The translations under genes were made by a program, and so were the position numbers. Shown one piece after another: positions 1 to 12,317 of a stretch of 64,000 bases of DNA. The notes below the pieces were generated by a model that did not search any database, had not been told where the DNA came from, and saw only the letters and a list, made by a program, of their open reading frames with translations. The stretch covers positions 1,240,001 through 1,304,000 of the forward strand of contig JAHBBC010000006.1 in the NCBI GenBank assembly GCA_019915015.1. The letters are read 5' to 3'. How positions within the stretch are numbered: position 1 is the first letter of the stretch; every line of letters begins with the position of its first letter. The DNA is from Auriscalpium vulgare. Lineage: Eukaryota > Basidiomycota > Agaricomycetes > Russulales > Auriscalpiaceae.

Positions 1-766
1 CATTGGAGGCTACAAGGGCGGGACACGTAAAGGCCTTGATCTCACCATCGGTAATTCGAAACCCCACCCGACGCCTACGACGTCGCCCTACTTCAACTCT
101 CTGCCGAGTCAGCCGCCTCTGCCACAGCACCCCATACACGGTGGTATCCTGCTGCGCACTCTCCGCAGGATATCCGACTCGCGGGTGATCTCCGGGCCCT
201 CATTGCTCGTCGACGAGGTCCTGCGGGCGAGCCGCGCAGGGAGCATCACGGAGCTTGTCCAGGTCATGTGGGCGGCCGACATATTTGCCCTCCCTGCTCA
301 TCCAACGTCAGGCAAGGCATCATCCCTGTATCTGACGATGAAACCGCCCGGCGGGAAGTCCCCGACCATCTACACCTCTCCACGCATTGGCCTGGATTTG
401 TCCAACCCGTCGACGCGCTGTAGCGCATCTGATCCCCGCGTTCAGTTTGTGGCGAAGCCGTACCGGTACTTTGTCGAACCCTGTCTTCTCACTGCGAATG
501 GGCGAGGACAAACTTTTTTCGGCGTCTTTCAGGCGTGCCGGCGGTCTGTTGATCTGCCGAAGGAGAGAATGAAGCTCATCACCAGAGTCGCCGAGCTCAC
601 GTCTATAAAGCTTCAGACTGTTGCGAAGTATCTGGTCGAGTACGAGGTGGCCTGTCTGACAGGCAACCTGCGGGCCTTTGTAGGAGCGGCAGGCAAAGGC
701 GCCTCGGCGTCTCCGGCGACGTTCCTAAGGATGATGGGCTCCCTTGAACGCTTCCAGGGCGCTTAA
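1..766 (+). CDS. 3-methyladenine DNA glycosylase-like protein, 3' part
   Basis: The frame is open from base 2 to the stop at 764-766, so the true start lies left of the window. The visible 254 residues begin with a GGYKGG..KGLDLTIG stretch, followed by a GGILLRTL strand, an ISGPSLLVDEVL helix, SPRIGLDLS and a closing KPYRYFVEP. The order (start of the fold, xGPSxL, a RVG/RIG strand, then a P.RFYV-like end) resembles the methylpurine-DNA glycosylase (AAG/MPG) fold, which flips and removes alkylated purines in base-excision repair. Fungal proteins with this layout are often annotated as 3-methyladenine glycosylase. The catalytic Glu region would lie upstream and is not seen. A C-terminal extension of about 90 residues is unassigned. 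Family assignment is inference from pattern. Confidence 0.5.
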   Translation, partial: IGGYKGGTRKGLDLTIGNSKPHPTPTTSPYFNSLPSQPPLPQHPIHGGILLRTLRRISDSRVISGPSLLVDEVLRASRAGSITELVQVMWAADIFALPAHPTSGKASSLYLTMKPPGGKSPTIYTSPRIGLDLSNPSTRCSASDPRVQFVAKPYRYFVEPCLLTANGRGQTFFGVFQACRRSVDLPKERMKLITRVAELTSIKLQTVAKYLVEYEVACLTGNLRAFVGAAGKGASASPATFLRMMGSLERFQGA

Positions 767-1468
767 TATTTTTTGTCTCGCCGTGATGGTTTCCGTGCTG
801 GTTTTCCTGCTTCTCCTCGTTGAGTGCCGGCATACGACATCACACACATGTGAGTAACCTTGAGTGACCCAGCAGTCCCGTCCCGCCTGAAAATTGACCC
901 AGTTTTTCCTATCAGTACATATCCCTCCAGCTCACCCGACCAGTTGCGGCTATGCTTGGGGCGTATGATAATATCCGTTTTGCTCGCGTTCCTTGCTCAA
1001 TGAGAGTATTTGCCAAGCATGATGCGTCAGAAGTGGTCAACCACTGTACAGATAGCGACTTTTCCACAAATTTGCAGGAGCTTCTCAGCTATCACCGCCA
1101 CATCAAAAGGCACCTGAGGCCCTCCCGCACTCGCAAGTACTAGCGAGCAAGATTGTTTTCTCCTACCGGCTTATCGCTGAGATTCTGCTCGACGCTCTGT
1201 TTTTCTTCCTCCTTCTTTTGATCTAATCATGTGCGGCGCGCACGTATCGCCGTGAGTAAATTACCATGCCCTTCATGCACTTGGCGCCTTATCGACATTC
1301 TTCCCCTTCCCAGCATGGCCTTCGAATGCCTCATTGGAGTGCGCTTCCTGGGGGCTGCCCTGGCATGCTCCAAGAAGTCTCAAAATGGCGTGCCCATATA
1401 AATTCATCGCTGTCTCTCGTCGCGTGGACTCTCCCCTTCCGCCTTCTCCATCACCGCACCACGCAGAG
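767..1468. other. Intergenic region, no gene seen
   Basis: About 700 bp between the glycosylase-like gene and the transporter, both on the plus strand. Short open frames here (for example 952-1143) have no recognisable protein pattern and no splice partner. It should hold the terminator of the first gene and the promoter of the transporter. Confidence 0.5.
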
Positions 1469-3767
1469 ATGGGTTCGCTGAGCGAGAAGAGCAGCCAGGA
1501 TGAGAAACACGATCACGGCGTTTCGGTGGATGTGGACGTGGTTGACACGGGTGCCCATCTCGTCGCTGGGACGAATGTGGTGCTTGACGAGGCCGAGGGT
1601 CTGAGGATACGGTATGCCTCTCAGGGATATCTCTGCCATGGATTTAACACATTACGCAGACGCAAGATTGACAAGCACATTTTGCCTCTGATGTGCAGTA
1701 CGTCCTCCTTACCTCTGTCGCTGGAATGATAGTGATGGTTATTTCGGTGCAGTACTGTATTGGTTCGTCCTACACACGAACTATCTTGCAGACCTTGTTG
1801 CTCATTCCTTACAGGATCCAATTCATGGACAAGACCACGCTGGGATCTTCAGCAATCCTCGGAATCCGGTTGGTCGAAGCATCGGTAAATATGGAACTTC
1901 ATATTGATCTGGCCCTTTTCTCAGACAGGCGACTCATCTGACCACGAACCAGTATAACTGGTAATATCGGTCACTTGTGATAATTTCCCGTGCGCTATTG
2001 ACGTGTCTGCGGCAGGCTCGGGACGATCTTCTACCTGAGTTATCTTCTGTTTGAGTATCCTCAAAACCTTGCGTTGCAAAGGTTTCCTGTCGGCAGATGG
2101 ATGAGGTAGGTACCTGCACGATACCCGTGCCTGTTGTGAGCTAATGAATAGCATTCAGCATAAACATCTTCATCTGGGGTGTCGCTCTCTGCTGCCATGC
2201 CGCCTGCACGAATTTCGCGGGCCTGTTTGTCGTTCGCCTCATTCTAGGAATGTGCGAGGGCTCCATCACAGCCGGCTTCATGATCGTCAGCAGCATGTTC
2301 TACACGCGTAACGAGCAGACCCTGCGTGTCGGATACTGGTGTAAGTCGTTCTGTCGATGCAACCAGTACCTCAGACTTATATTTTCGTGCTATGCAGTCC
2401 TAATGAACGGTACTGCGCAAATCATATCCGGCTTCCTGAGCTTTGGCGCCTTGCACATCCACACTCCGAAGTTTGAGCCTTGGCAATGGTTGGCCTTGCA
2501 TTATTCTCAACTTCTTCCTGCGTTGCTCTAACCGTCCGCCAAGGCTCATGGTCATAACCGGCTTCCTGACCTTGCTTACCTCCGTTGCCTTCTTGTGAGC
2601 TCTACCTCTGGCTCGTTCCGACGTTCATGTCACTGAGCATATTGCCTGATAGCTTTTACTTCCCCGACTCGCCCACCAATGCATGGTTCCTCACCCACGA
2701 CGAACGGGCAAAAGCTGTCCAACGTATCAAGGGAAACCAGACTGGTGTCGAGAATAAGCATTTCAAGAAGGAACAGTGCGTGGCCCATAGACCCCGCACA
2801 TCAATACTTCCTCACACCTTTACATAGAATGATCGAAGCAATTCTGGACCCGAAGACGTGGCTTTTCGCTCTATTCTCCGCGCTCGACAACATCCCCAAC
2901 TCGCTCACGAACCAGTATCAGATCATCATCACGTCCTTCGGCTTCTCGCCTCTGCAGACGACGCTGCTCGGGTGTGTCAGCGGCGTCGTCGAGATCCTTA
3001 CGATCTATACGGGCGTTCAGCTCGCCTCGCGCATCCCGAACAGCCGCGCGTGGGTGGCGATCGCGTACTTCGTGCCGAACATTATGGGCGTGTTCCTCGT
3101 GAACTTCCTGCCCTGGCATGACAAGGTCGGGCTGCTGTTCTCAATCTGGCTCACCGGTGAGTGAGATTCACGCGTTGCGCGTTGCGCACACTGACGCGTT
3201 GGCACAGGTGTGGGGACGACGGGTTTCGTGCTGTCGCTGACGTGGGTCTCGCAGACGACGGCGGGCCACACGAAGAGGATCACAACGAATGCCATAATGC
3301 TGTCTGCATACTGGTAAATATTTTTGTCCGGCCCTAGTCAGGATGCTCAACTGGCTGGTACTCAGCATAGGCAACTCCGCGGGTCCGTTCATGTGGCAGG
3401 CGAAATACAAGCCGCGGTACGTGGCCTGGCAGTTTGCGTGCTGACTATTGCTGAACGCTGGTCGCAGTAACCATGTGCCTTGGATCATCATTGGCTCCTG
3501 CTACGCGGCTTGCATGGTCCTACTCTTCGCCATCCGTGTCCTCTTGAAGGCCCGTAATACGCGCCGCGAGATGGAAGCAGCAGATGACACGTATGAGGAT
3601 GTCTATGTCACGACGATAAACGAGGATGGGAAACACGTGGCAGTCAAGGTCGCAAAGGTGAGGGCAGACGCACTCCACGTGGTCGGGATGCTCACGGCGT
3701 TCACACTCGACAGGAATTCCTCGACTTGACAGATACGCAGAATCGGGAATTCCGATATGTGTTGTAG
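1469..3767 (+). CDS. MFS transporter, Dal5/anion:cation symporter family
   Basis: Predicted plasma-membrane permease for a small organic anion (allantoate, nicotinate or similar; substrate not inferable). Fifteen exons join in frame to 515 aa: 1469-1611, 1660-1697, 1753-1762, 1815-1868, 1925-1960, 2016-2105, 2159-2340, 2398-2488, 2544-2594, 2653-2775, 2828-3156, 3208-3313, 3366-3416, 3468-3657, 3714-3767. All introns are GT-AG, 48-60 nt. Family marks in order: RRKIDKHILPLMC, LYWIQFMDKTTLG in TM1, TTNQYNWLGTIFYLSY, YPQNLALQRFPVGRWM, ILGMCEGSITAG, FFFYFPDSPTNAWFL in the central loop, TGVGTTGF and GNSAGPFMW in the C-half. These are typical of the Dal5 subfamily. Exon 3 is a 10-nt microexon that supplies part of TM1. 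The start was chosen at the first ATG giving a hydrophilic N-tail; 3767 is a stop after a short cytosolic tail. Confidence 0.88.
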
Positions 3768-4362
3768 ATGGCGCGATCGACATGTATGAGTAGGAATGAA
3801 AACTGACACGAATGCTTGGAAGACCACACGATGGACGCGAGCTTCTTCCGCAATGTTACTCCTAAAAATCCATTAAGCGTGAACCAAAAATGTGCGCGCG
3901 AGGTATTCTCTAAGTAGTATATGTTAGCGTATGTAAGACAGAGACAAACATGGCGACGTCGTGAGGATGCAGAGCTATTTTTATAGTACGTGTGAACAAC
4001 GAAAGCAATAACGTTAACTGGTAACAAAGACGGCTTGAGACCAACATGGCGAATAAACAAAAACGGATATGAGCAGAACTGTGGGTGTCGTGGGATGCAT
4101 GCATGTGGAAAATGCGGTGCGATTGCGAGGGATGGAGGCACGGGAGGCACGGTGTCGGGGTATCGTATGACGGGGTTGCGAGTCGGAGCGTCGTTATCCG
4201 GAGGCAGGAAGGAAGCGGGTTTCGCGGCGGCGCCCAGCTCCTTTTGCACATACAGCGCCTAACCTACAGACAAAACCGTCAGCATAGCTCATGGGTCGTC
4301 TATCAGAATGTTCACTCGTACAGGTGCGGCGCTTGCTGCGGGAGGTGAGAACTTGCGTGTCT
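3768..4362. other. Convergent intergenic region
   Basis: About 600 bp between the 3' ends of the transporter (plus) and the alpha/beta hydrolase (minus). It is AT-richer than its neighbours. Longest frames are on the minus strand and carry no recognisable domain. I see 3'-UTR sequence only. Confidence 0.5.
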
Positions 4363-5851
4363 CTATTTCGACTCAAAGAACCGTACTAAAGCAGCTATGA
4401 CAGTAGCCGGGTGGCTCGTGGTCAGATCGTGCTTGCCGCCGTCGACAGTGACGAGCTCGGAGCGTGGGAGAAGGGTCTGCATGAGCCCTGCATATTTGTA
4501 CGGCACGACCGTGTCCGCGGTGCCCTGCCGAAAACGTGTGAGATCACCTGAGTATATGGATGCAAGCGCCGACGCCAGCGCGCAAAGAACACGTACCCAG
4601 ATAAGGAGCACCTGCAAGTCGGACGCGCCGAGCTGCTCGAACACTGGTGTGAGTCCACGTACCGGACCATCTCTCAACGATGAAGCGATGGCCGGGTTGT
4701 ATCCGGGTAAGTGAGCAGATTGTAATCGCACGATCTGTCGAGGGTGGAAGCACGGAGGCGGTGTCAGATAATGCAGGCCACACGTAAATTCAACCATACC
4801 TCGTTGAGGGGGTCAGGATATGTCGTGTTTGCCAAGCGTTGAAGGTAAAACTGGTAGGCGCGAGGCACGTATCAGCTTTCGCTCATGACGTGAGATGTAG
4901 GGACTCACGCGGACCGGCGGGCTTGAGGCGACGGCTTGAACGATGGGCGATGACATGAACCTCATTGTCCGAGATATATCACCTGCCTGAAGGTAGACGT
5001 CAATTATCAATGAGATACAAACAGCATCATGAGCGGACCTCAACGAGTCCAGTCGATGCGATGAGAGCAATCTTGCCGTCCACGAGACTGGGAAAGTACA
5101 AGCTGAATGCTGCCGTGACACCGCCTCCCTGATAGCGCAGCCATCTAAAGCTTGAGATCATGAAGACAATCGAGAGTGACGAAACGCACCATTGAGAGGC
5201 CCACGACCTTCGCCTTGGCCCACTTGACGTGTTGCATGAGTAGAGCTAATTGCATTGTGTACAGTGGTGCGTCATAGGTCGTCTGAGGCGCATCAGAATA
5301 TCCGCGGCCATACAAGTCTACGCACCCTGCTGTTAGGACGCACACAAAGGATTCGGGGAGAGAAACGCACCATACAACAGAACGCGGTAACCGCGCCCGG
5401 CCAATGCGGGCGCCACATCTCGCCACACCATTGCGGGATGGATAGCCCGTGGACCAGAACGACCTTCGCATCCCGAAGGTAGCCAATAAGTCGGGGAGAC
5501 AGTAGACGAATTAATGAGACACACTTTCTTGCCCTTTTCCGGCCCCAGCATCCAGTATCGGACCTAGTCGAGAAAGTCAGACCACTGGGGAGGAGTAGCG
5601 CCGGGCACCCCAACAGACGAAGGAGGACTCACCCTGCCGTAGGGAAGGGTCACATACGCGCCGCCGTCGTAGAAGTCCTCTGGATATACATCCCAAGACT
5701 TGGATGTGTGCGACAGACTGGCAAGCGAAGGGTGGATGTGGGTGATTTCTGGCGCGTGCGGGAACTGTGCGACGAGGTAGGCGGCGAGGAGGCAGAACGG
5801 AAGGACGAGCAGCAGGAGGGTGAGACATTGGAAGGGCGTCCTTGCGGGCAT
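4363..5851 (-). CDS. Alpha/beta-hydrolase with N-terminal membrane anchor, apparent frameshift
   Basis: Predicted serine hydrolase of the alpha/beta fold, anchored by a hydrophobic segment near the N-terminus (LLLLVLPFCLLAAYLV). Seen in order on the minus strand: YWMLGPEKGKK, the oxyanion-type VVLVHGLSIP, WRDVAPALAGRGYRVLLYD, GRGYSDAPQTTYD, nucleophile elbow GLSMGGG, the acid in GTADTVVP and the histidine in GGKHDLTTSHP, ending FFESK. At least eight short introns are needed; exons 1 and 2 are 5633-5851 and 5525-5563. Between LSIP and MVWRD (about 5424-5436) the frame shifts by one base with no room for an intron, so either the sequence has an indel or this allele is broken. All other parts look intact. 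The ATG at 5851 is preferred over 5914 because it puts the anchor at the N-terminus. It shares a 180-bp divergent promoter with the next gene. Confidence 0.72.
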
Positions 5852-6999
5852 GTCGACTAGAGTGCGGGGGAGTCCATGCAGTGCGGGGGTGGCAAGCGGG
5901 GAAGAGCAACTCACCGTCCACCCTCTCCCGCACGTGATGAAGGCGCGTTGGCTGAATTTGGCGTTGTTTGTGCCCGCGAGCGCTTCTCATTTCTTTCCGC
6001 AACCACCAAGACGCGCCCCCCGCCCCCCGCCATGGCCTTCGACGGCCCCGTGCTCAGCTTGTCAGACATCCTCCAGGCGCTGTCTTCCAATCCTGTCATC
6101 ATGCAGCCCGTCGTCGAGGATCCAGGTCCCTCCGTCCGACATCTCAGTCCGACCCCAGAGCCCCTCGACTATGCTCAGCTCGACACTATCCGGCAGCGCG
6201 CACGGGAGCTCGTTGCTACCTCCCCTCCGATAGGCAATATTCCGCCGCGGGAGAAGGAGATGCTAGAAATGGTACGCTCCTCCAACGCTGCATACGACGA
6301 TCGCTTACCTCGCATGTAGCTGCTACGCATTACCTCATCCATTCTTCCAGACCCCGTACAACTGCACGCGCAAGCGGACACAATATATGACTTATTTCAG
6401 CAGCGTGATATGCTCATCAAGGACTGCGAGGAAGAACGTGCTCGCTGGGAGGCGGAGAGGCTGGGATTCGACCGTATGGCCGAGGCGCTTATAGTCCGTA
6501 AGAGTAGAAGTGGCGACACCACATATCGGGAAGAGGTACGCCCTTACGCCTGGATTCAATCGAGCTCCTCTCATACTCTGCTAGGAGCTCGAGCGGCAGG
6601 TGTCCACTCTGGAGCAGGACAACAAGGCTCTGCGCCAAAAGGTGAGCTCGATTTGCATAATTCGCTGTGCATGCTAAGTCGCACTTGCAGATTGCCGACT
6701 ATCATGTCCGCATTCAATCCGTCGAAACTGAGCTTGCGCAGCTCCGTCCTGTGCTTTTCATGCAGCCTTATGCCCTCATGCATACTATTCATCGCTCCCA
6801 TGCGAAGGGCGAACATAGCCGACACTCGAAGCGCAAACGACACGCTCATACGACTGCGGCTAATGTCCCCGACGCTGCCGCTGACGACGGTGCTGATGCC
6901 ACAGGCGAAGCAAAAGTTAAGCCTCCCCGTGGCGATTATTATCGCCGACGCGATACAGACTACATGGAGCCCAAACACCGCAAGCGCGTCTTGCGCCGG

Positions 7000-7007
7000 G
7001 GTACCGC
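7000..7007. repeat. Target-site duplication, left copy
   Basis: GGTACCGC directly before the left terminal repeat; identical to 12338-12345. Confidence 0.9.
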
Positions 7008-7028
7008 TAGCGTTGCGGGAAAAACCTG
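7008..7028 (+). repeat. hAT left terminal inverted repeat
   Basis: About 20 bp starting TAGCGTTGCGGG, matching the reverse complement of 12318-12337 except for C/T at position 4 and one extra A in the A run. Confidence 0.88.
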
Positions 7029-7440
7029 AGTTTTTCCCCGAAAACGTTTTTCCCCGGTAATGTACCTGTATAGTACCGGTACCATACCTGCCCTGCCCTG
7101 GGCCCCAATATACCCGGTACAATACCTCCAGCACGTGATGTGTGTCGGCCCCTCCGGCGCCCGGCGCCGGCCCATGAGCCATGAGGCTCGCAGCCTCGCA
7201 CGCAGACATGGCCGGCAGTCGTAAGGTGGTTGTGCAATGCTACGCGGATGTTTAAGGAGGTATTAGACACATCCCGCCTCGGCATGGGATAGTTGCAAGA
7301 GTGTTGTATGCAGCAACGTGTGTATGATCGACCCGTTGCTGTGATCGACATTTACACTCCGTAGTGAGTGACTAAATGAGGGCGCAATCTTCACCTTCGA
7401 CACTGGCCTAGCACATTTTGCCAACCCTCAAAACTGTCAA
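7029..7440 (+). promoter_or_regulatory. hAT left subterminal region and transposase leader
   Basis: Holds clustered GTACC/GGTACC/ATACC motifs from 7057 to about 7130, then about 300 bp of leader before the transposase ATG. The matching cluster at the other end is 12249-12310. Confidence 0.5.
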
Positions 7441-10400
7441 ATGGCGGACGACGAGGTCATCCACGACATCGACTCATTTCAAACTCTGGGTGATATCCTC
7501 AAAAGAATACCCATTCCCGACGACATTAAACATGTCCTACTACCCACACCAGCCCTGCGCAATGCCGATATCCAAAATTTCCCTGTCCCACCGGAGGCGA
7601 ACGCGCCGTCTCTGCTCCAGCAGAGCACACTCTTCTCGAAGGGCCAAAGCTTCATAACGGCCGCAAATGCAATGGTCCTGCTCTCTAGGCCGATGCCGCC
7701 GCACACCGAGGTGTTGGAAATCCTGCAAAACCGCGTCATCCCCGCCCTAGAGACAGGCTATGCTTGCCTGGGCTATCCTGTTCAAGAGTCGGTCACTCAA
7801 CAAACACTCAAAACCCCGATGTGGGTTCTCACCTACTGGTACGAGGTCCGGCGCATACTCGCTGCCAAGGCGCGCCTTTCTCTGGCCACTGCGTGGTTGA
7901 AGACTTGGACCGAGGGCTTGCTCAACGACGAGGTGAAGTCCCTTGCTGCAGACACGTCAGCACTCCTCGACGACTGGCCATGGGACGTACCCCTCCCAAC
8001 GACGATGGGCGTCGATCCAAAGACGCTTACATCGTACTGTGGTCGGCGTTGGCTGGCGGCGGAGCATATGGATCAGCTGGGGATGCTGCTAGGTCATCGT
8101 CTGCAAAGACAAGGCAAGCCGGCATGTATACTGCCGAGTGCGGCATCAGTCAAGCTCATTGACACGTACCGCAACCGCGCACGACTCAATGCTAGCGGAA
8201 CATCTTACCAATCAATGCGCGGCATCACTCCCCTACGATTGGCTGGCTCGCAGCTGCAAGATGGATCACTCAAGGAGGTTGGAATGACGATCGGGGTGCG
8301 GATCGATGGCGCGGATGTGCTCTTGCCAGCAGCCGTACACGAGACAAATCACTGGGTGTCCGTTGCGATCAGCGTAGAGCCACACACGGCTTTCTATGCT
8401 GATTCTCTTGGACGGAAGCCGCCCCGCGAGCTGTTGGAGATGATAGAATGGTGGTTAGGACAACACGGAGCGACTGGGCCGCTTTCACTCAACGTGTTAC
8501 CATGCACCCCACAGCTCGACAGCTTCTCCTGCTCTGTCCTCAGCCACAATTCTCTTGCTCACCATCTCATCCCCGACGACATCCATCTCCTCTCGGATAC
8601 AGACTGTGTCGTGCAACGCATTCGACACCTTGCTGACATAATGTGTTACCTACGTGACATGGTCAGTGCGCGCTCAGCTTCACTTACTTGCGGACTCGAC
8701 TCACCGACAGTGCAGGACAGTCTCAAATACAAGTCCAATATGCTAGCGCCTGGCATGCTTATACGGGCAAGTGCGCACACATCGGCGTTCACGAAGCCGC
8801 AGTTATTGAGTCTAGAAGGCGTCGTTAAGAGGCGACTGAGTGTAGCCACCAATGTCACGCCACTCACCGTGCCAGCCAAACGCACGAAGAAAAATGCCGC
8901 TTCGAAAGGAAAGGAACCGGCGGAGAGTTCCGGCAATGCGGGGAGCAAGCAGCAGTGGGACGAGGTCTTCAAACCGGCGCCGTTGAATCTGCATATTGCT
9001 GGAACGTCAACTGTAAGTGCCCAAAGAGGTTGTCAGCGCGCGACAGCAGTAAGTAACAGAAGCTTTGCTTACAGGTTGCAAAGCGTTCGGGCGGAAACAC
9101 AGTCGCTACGCACAAGCAGCCTAGTAGTTCACCGGTACTGCAAGACCAGCAGCTCGATGAACAGAAATCAGATGCCGAAGGAGTTGCGGACGGCGCAGCT
9201 CCGTATGTGAACGAGATGGGGGAAGAAGATGGGAGCGACATGGAGATTGAGCTTAACCCTGGTGACCTTGTCAAATGGGTGCAGCCGAAGAAGGATGCGC
9301 GCCGGGGAGGACGGCCGCCGGATCCTCTGATGGACGCTCTCACCGAGGCTTGCTATCGCCGCGACAATCCAACTACGCTGCTCTGGCGCTGTGTCGGAGG
9401 TCCTGATAACCCTTGCCATCATACTTTCCGACATCGAGCGTTGATCCGAGTCGTTCGTCATGCAAAGGACTGCCCCAAGCTGTCCTCAGAGCTGCGGGAG
9501 AAAGTGCACATACATTCAGCTGGAAAGGCACTGTCTGCGCAGGTCCAGGAGCTCACCAATTCGAAAGGATCCATGATGGTTGCGAAGGAACTAGGAGCTC
9601 AAGATGGAATTGGACAAGATGGGGAGAAGCAAGATGCAGGCGCCGCGACACATGCGTTCTTTCGGCAAGCAAAGGCGCTTGGGAAGCTCGAGCGTCACAG
9701 AAAGCTCGACCTTGCCATTCTTAAACTCATATGCGTCGCGGTTTTGCCAACATATATCGTCTCGCGCCCGGAGTGGAAGGAGATGCTTGAGATTGCCTTA
9801 CCATCATATGCACCTTCAACCAGAGACAAGCTCGAATATGAAGGCATCGTAAACGAAGCATCGTGGGTCCGCCGGGAGCAACTCAAGTATCTGCAAGGTC
9901 AGGAAGACCTCACTCTCTCCTATGACGGCGGAACTTCGACAGGTCGTGAGTCCTACTGGACTGTACACGTCTCGACCTCAGACCGTGAAGTATACTTGAT
10001 GGACACACGGGAGGCAACTTCCGAGTCGCACACTGCACCTTGGATTGTTGAGAATGTCGCAAGTCCGGTGCGTGGGCATTGGAACTTAACTACTTCAGCA
10101 ATTTCTAACAACTTCGCGCAGATTGTCAATGCCATCGGTCCGTCCAGGTTTTCCGGCCTGACATGTGATAGCACGGGTAACACGCGAGCCTCGCGTTCCA
10201 TTGCAATTCTGGCCCTCATGCCCACTGCGCTCAATCTTGCGGATGTTTGCCATCACTTGAATCGCACAATCCTTGAGATTAATCTCATTGATGTTTTCAA
10301 ACCGGTGCGCAAACGTCCACACTACCAGCATTAATCAGATCTAATCCGCAACCAGATCATCCGTGTGGTGCGGCAGACAATAACATTATTTCATACCTCG

Positions 10401-11958
10401 CACGCTGGACATGCAGCCCTCAAGAAAGCTCGTGAAAAACTAAAGACAGGACGCGGCCTGGAGGCTATCGGAAAGACGAGATTCGCAACAATCCCGCTCT
10501 CTGCTCGCTCTGTCCATCGGTCCTCAGCTGCGATCAAGAAAGTCATCCGTGAATCGCCTAACGGACTTTATGAGGTACAATTGATGGATCGACTAGACGA
10601 AATGACTTGCTGACAACATTCGCAGGAAATTGCTGAGTATTTTCAGCCTGCACCGGATGATCACCAGACATTCAAGTTCGAGTCTGGTCTCTCCCAGTTC
10701 ATCGCGGCCACTTTGCCTGCAACAAAGGCATTAGCCTGCCTGGAGGCTCTGGAGGCGACTGCTGCCGACGTCTATATATTCTGGCATGCTGTTATTCGTG
10801 CAACAGAGGACGCCTTTCAAAATCCTAGGCTGTATTTTGACGCTGAGGTCGCGAACGCCATCCGCGGCATCCTCAATGCGCGACATCGCCAACTCTTTCT
10901 GGATGGCAACATAGCTAATAATGCATACCTTGCTGCAGCATATCTGAACCCTGGTTAGAGCCATTCTTTTGCTTGCATCTCGTCGCTGTCTTATGTGTGC
11001 ATCAATCAGATCTTATCACGTCGGACCTGTGGCTACCGGAAGGCGAGAAGGTGACACTCATTGGTGTTCGGCATCCATCAATTTTCGAGTCCGTTGTCCG
11101 CTTCTTAGCCAACATCGGAGAGAAAGAGATCGTTCATGGCCATAAGAAGGCATTCTTGAAGTGGGCAAAAAAAGGGAAATCATTTACAGCCCAACTTCAC
11201 AGGGAAACTCTAGCCTATGCTCGACACCAGTTCCCATTCGATCATCCGCTCGACGATACGGTTCCGCAGGCGGTCCTTAAGTGGTGGAAGGGCCGTGTTG
11301 GCTCTGATAATGTGCACATCCTTCCGGTACGTGTTCGTGTCCGTATGATTCACCGAGCGCTGCCGACTGATGCTGTCATGAATAGCATCTCGCTATCAAA
11401 CTGTATTCCGTCCGAGTCAACTCCATGCCCGATGAACGGACTGGCTCTACATTCACATGGCTTACTCCAAAGCATAGGAATCGGCTATCCGTGCATAACA
11501 TGTCTGCAATGACTCAAGTCCGACAGTACCACATGTCTAAGAGCAAGGTAAGCAACCTCCGTTCTTTATTGAAGTACACAGTGTTCCAACCATTCGAGCA
11601 GGTGCGCGCGCACACTAATCAATTCCCTTCGGTCAAGTTCTACAACATCGAAAAGAAGGTATTCCCCTCTTCAGAAAACGCACCCGCACCGATGTCGGAC
11701 GAAGAAGACGACAATGACGACAATGACGTTCAAGGTGAAGACCTGGCAGAACCGTACGAACCTGCCAATGCTTTCATCAAGATGCCTCACATCAACCTGA
11801 GGTCTGCAATTTTATCTGATGTCCTCGCGGAGGAAGCTCAGCTTCCTGCACGTCGGAACCCTGCTGTCGGAGTCAGTGCAGGTCAGGCTAGGGACGAGAG
11901 CATACCAGATTCTGATGAAGAGGACAATGATTTCAGCACAGATGCCTTGTTTCAATAA
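7441..11958 (+). CDS. Ulp1-type protease fused to hAT (DUF659-like) transposase
   Basis: One spliced frame of 1,376 aa: 7441-9012, 9075-10067, 10122-10304, 10356-10574, 10626-10953, 11010-11326, 11386-11547, 11602-11958; all introns GT-AG, 51-62 nt. Residues about 230-380 are a Ulp1/SENP-like cysteine protease: His304 in TNHW, Asp321 in YADSLG, Gln358 and Cys364 in PQLDSFSC. After a Lys-rich linker with a PAKRTKK basic patch comes a BED-like zinc finger (CVGGPDNPCHH ... H..DC), then the transposase core: LTLSYDGGTSTGRESYW (first Asp), FSGLTCDSTGNT (second Asp), the CHHL motif typical of hAT, and a C-terminal dimerisation region with SVRVNSMPDERTGS. The tail is acidic. The protein should act in the nucleus, cutting and joining this element's ends. 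The protease presumably removes SUMO or a similar modifier, which is inference. Every catalytic motif looks intact. Confidence 0.85.
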
Positions 11959-12317
11959 GCCTCCCGAGGTTTCAGTATGTATTGTACGCGTTGTTACAAT
12001 GTACGCTCGAGTGCTGCGGCAGCCTTGCAAAAGCCGCGTCTGCTGACAAATCATGACACTTGTGTAGCAGGCAGCAGCGAATTCGTACAGGTCGGGGCAC
12101 CTACGGCTAAGCTCTGGCAATTTGGCTATGGATACATACACTGCTAAATCTTCATCTGATGCATTGAAACCATTCCAAATCCTCGTGTGTACGCGAAAAT
12201 CGAGCTGCTACTGCGTGGGAACTAAACATCACGTGACTATTTCCCTGGTACGGTACCGGTTTGATACCTCCCCGGCTAGGAGCGCCACCGGTACCTTACC
12301 GGGGGGATACTGGCCAG

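Noticed and set aside
952..1143. 63-aa plus-strand frame between the first two genes
   Set aside because: No protein-like pattern, no splice partner, and no known motif.
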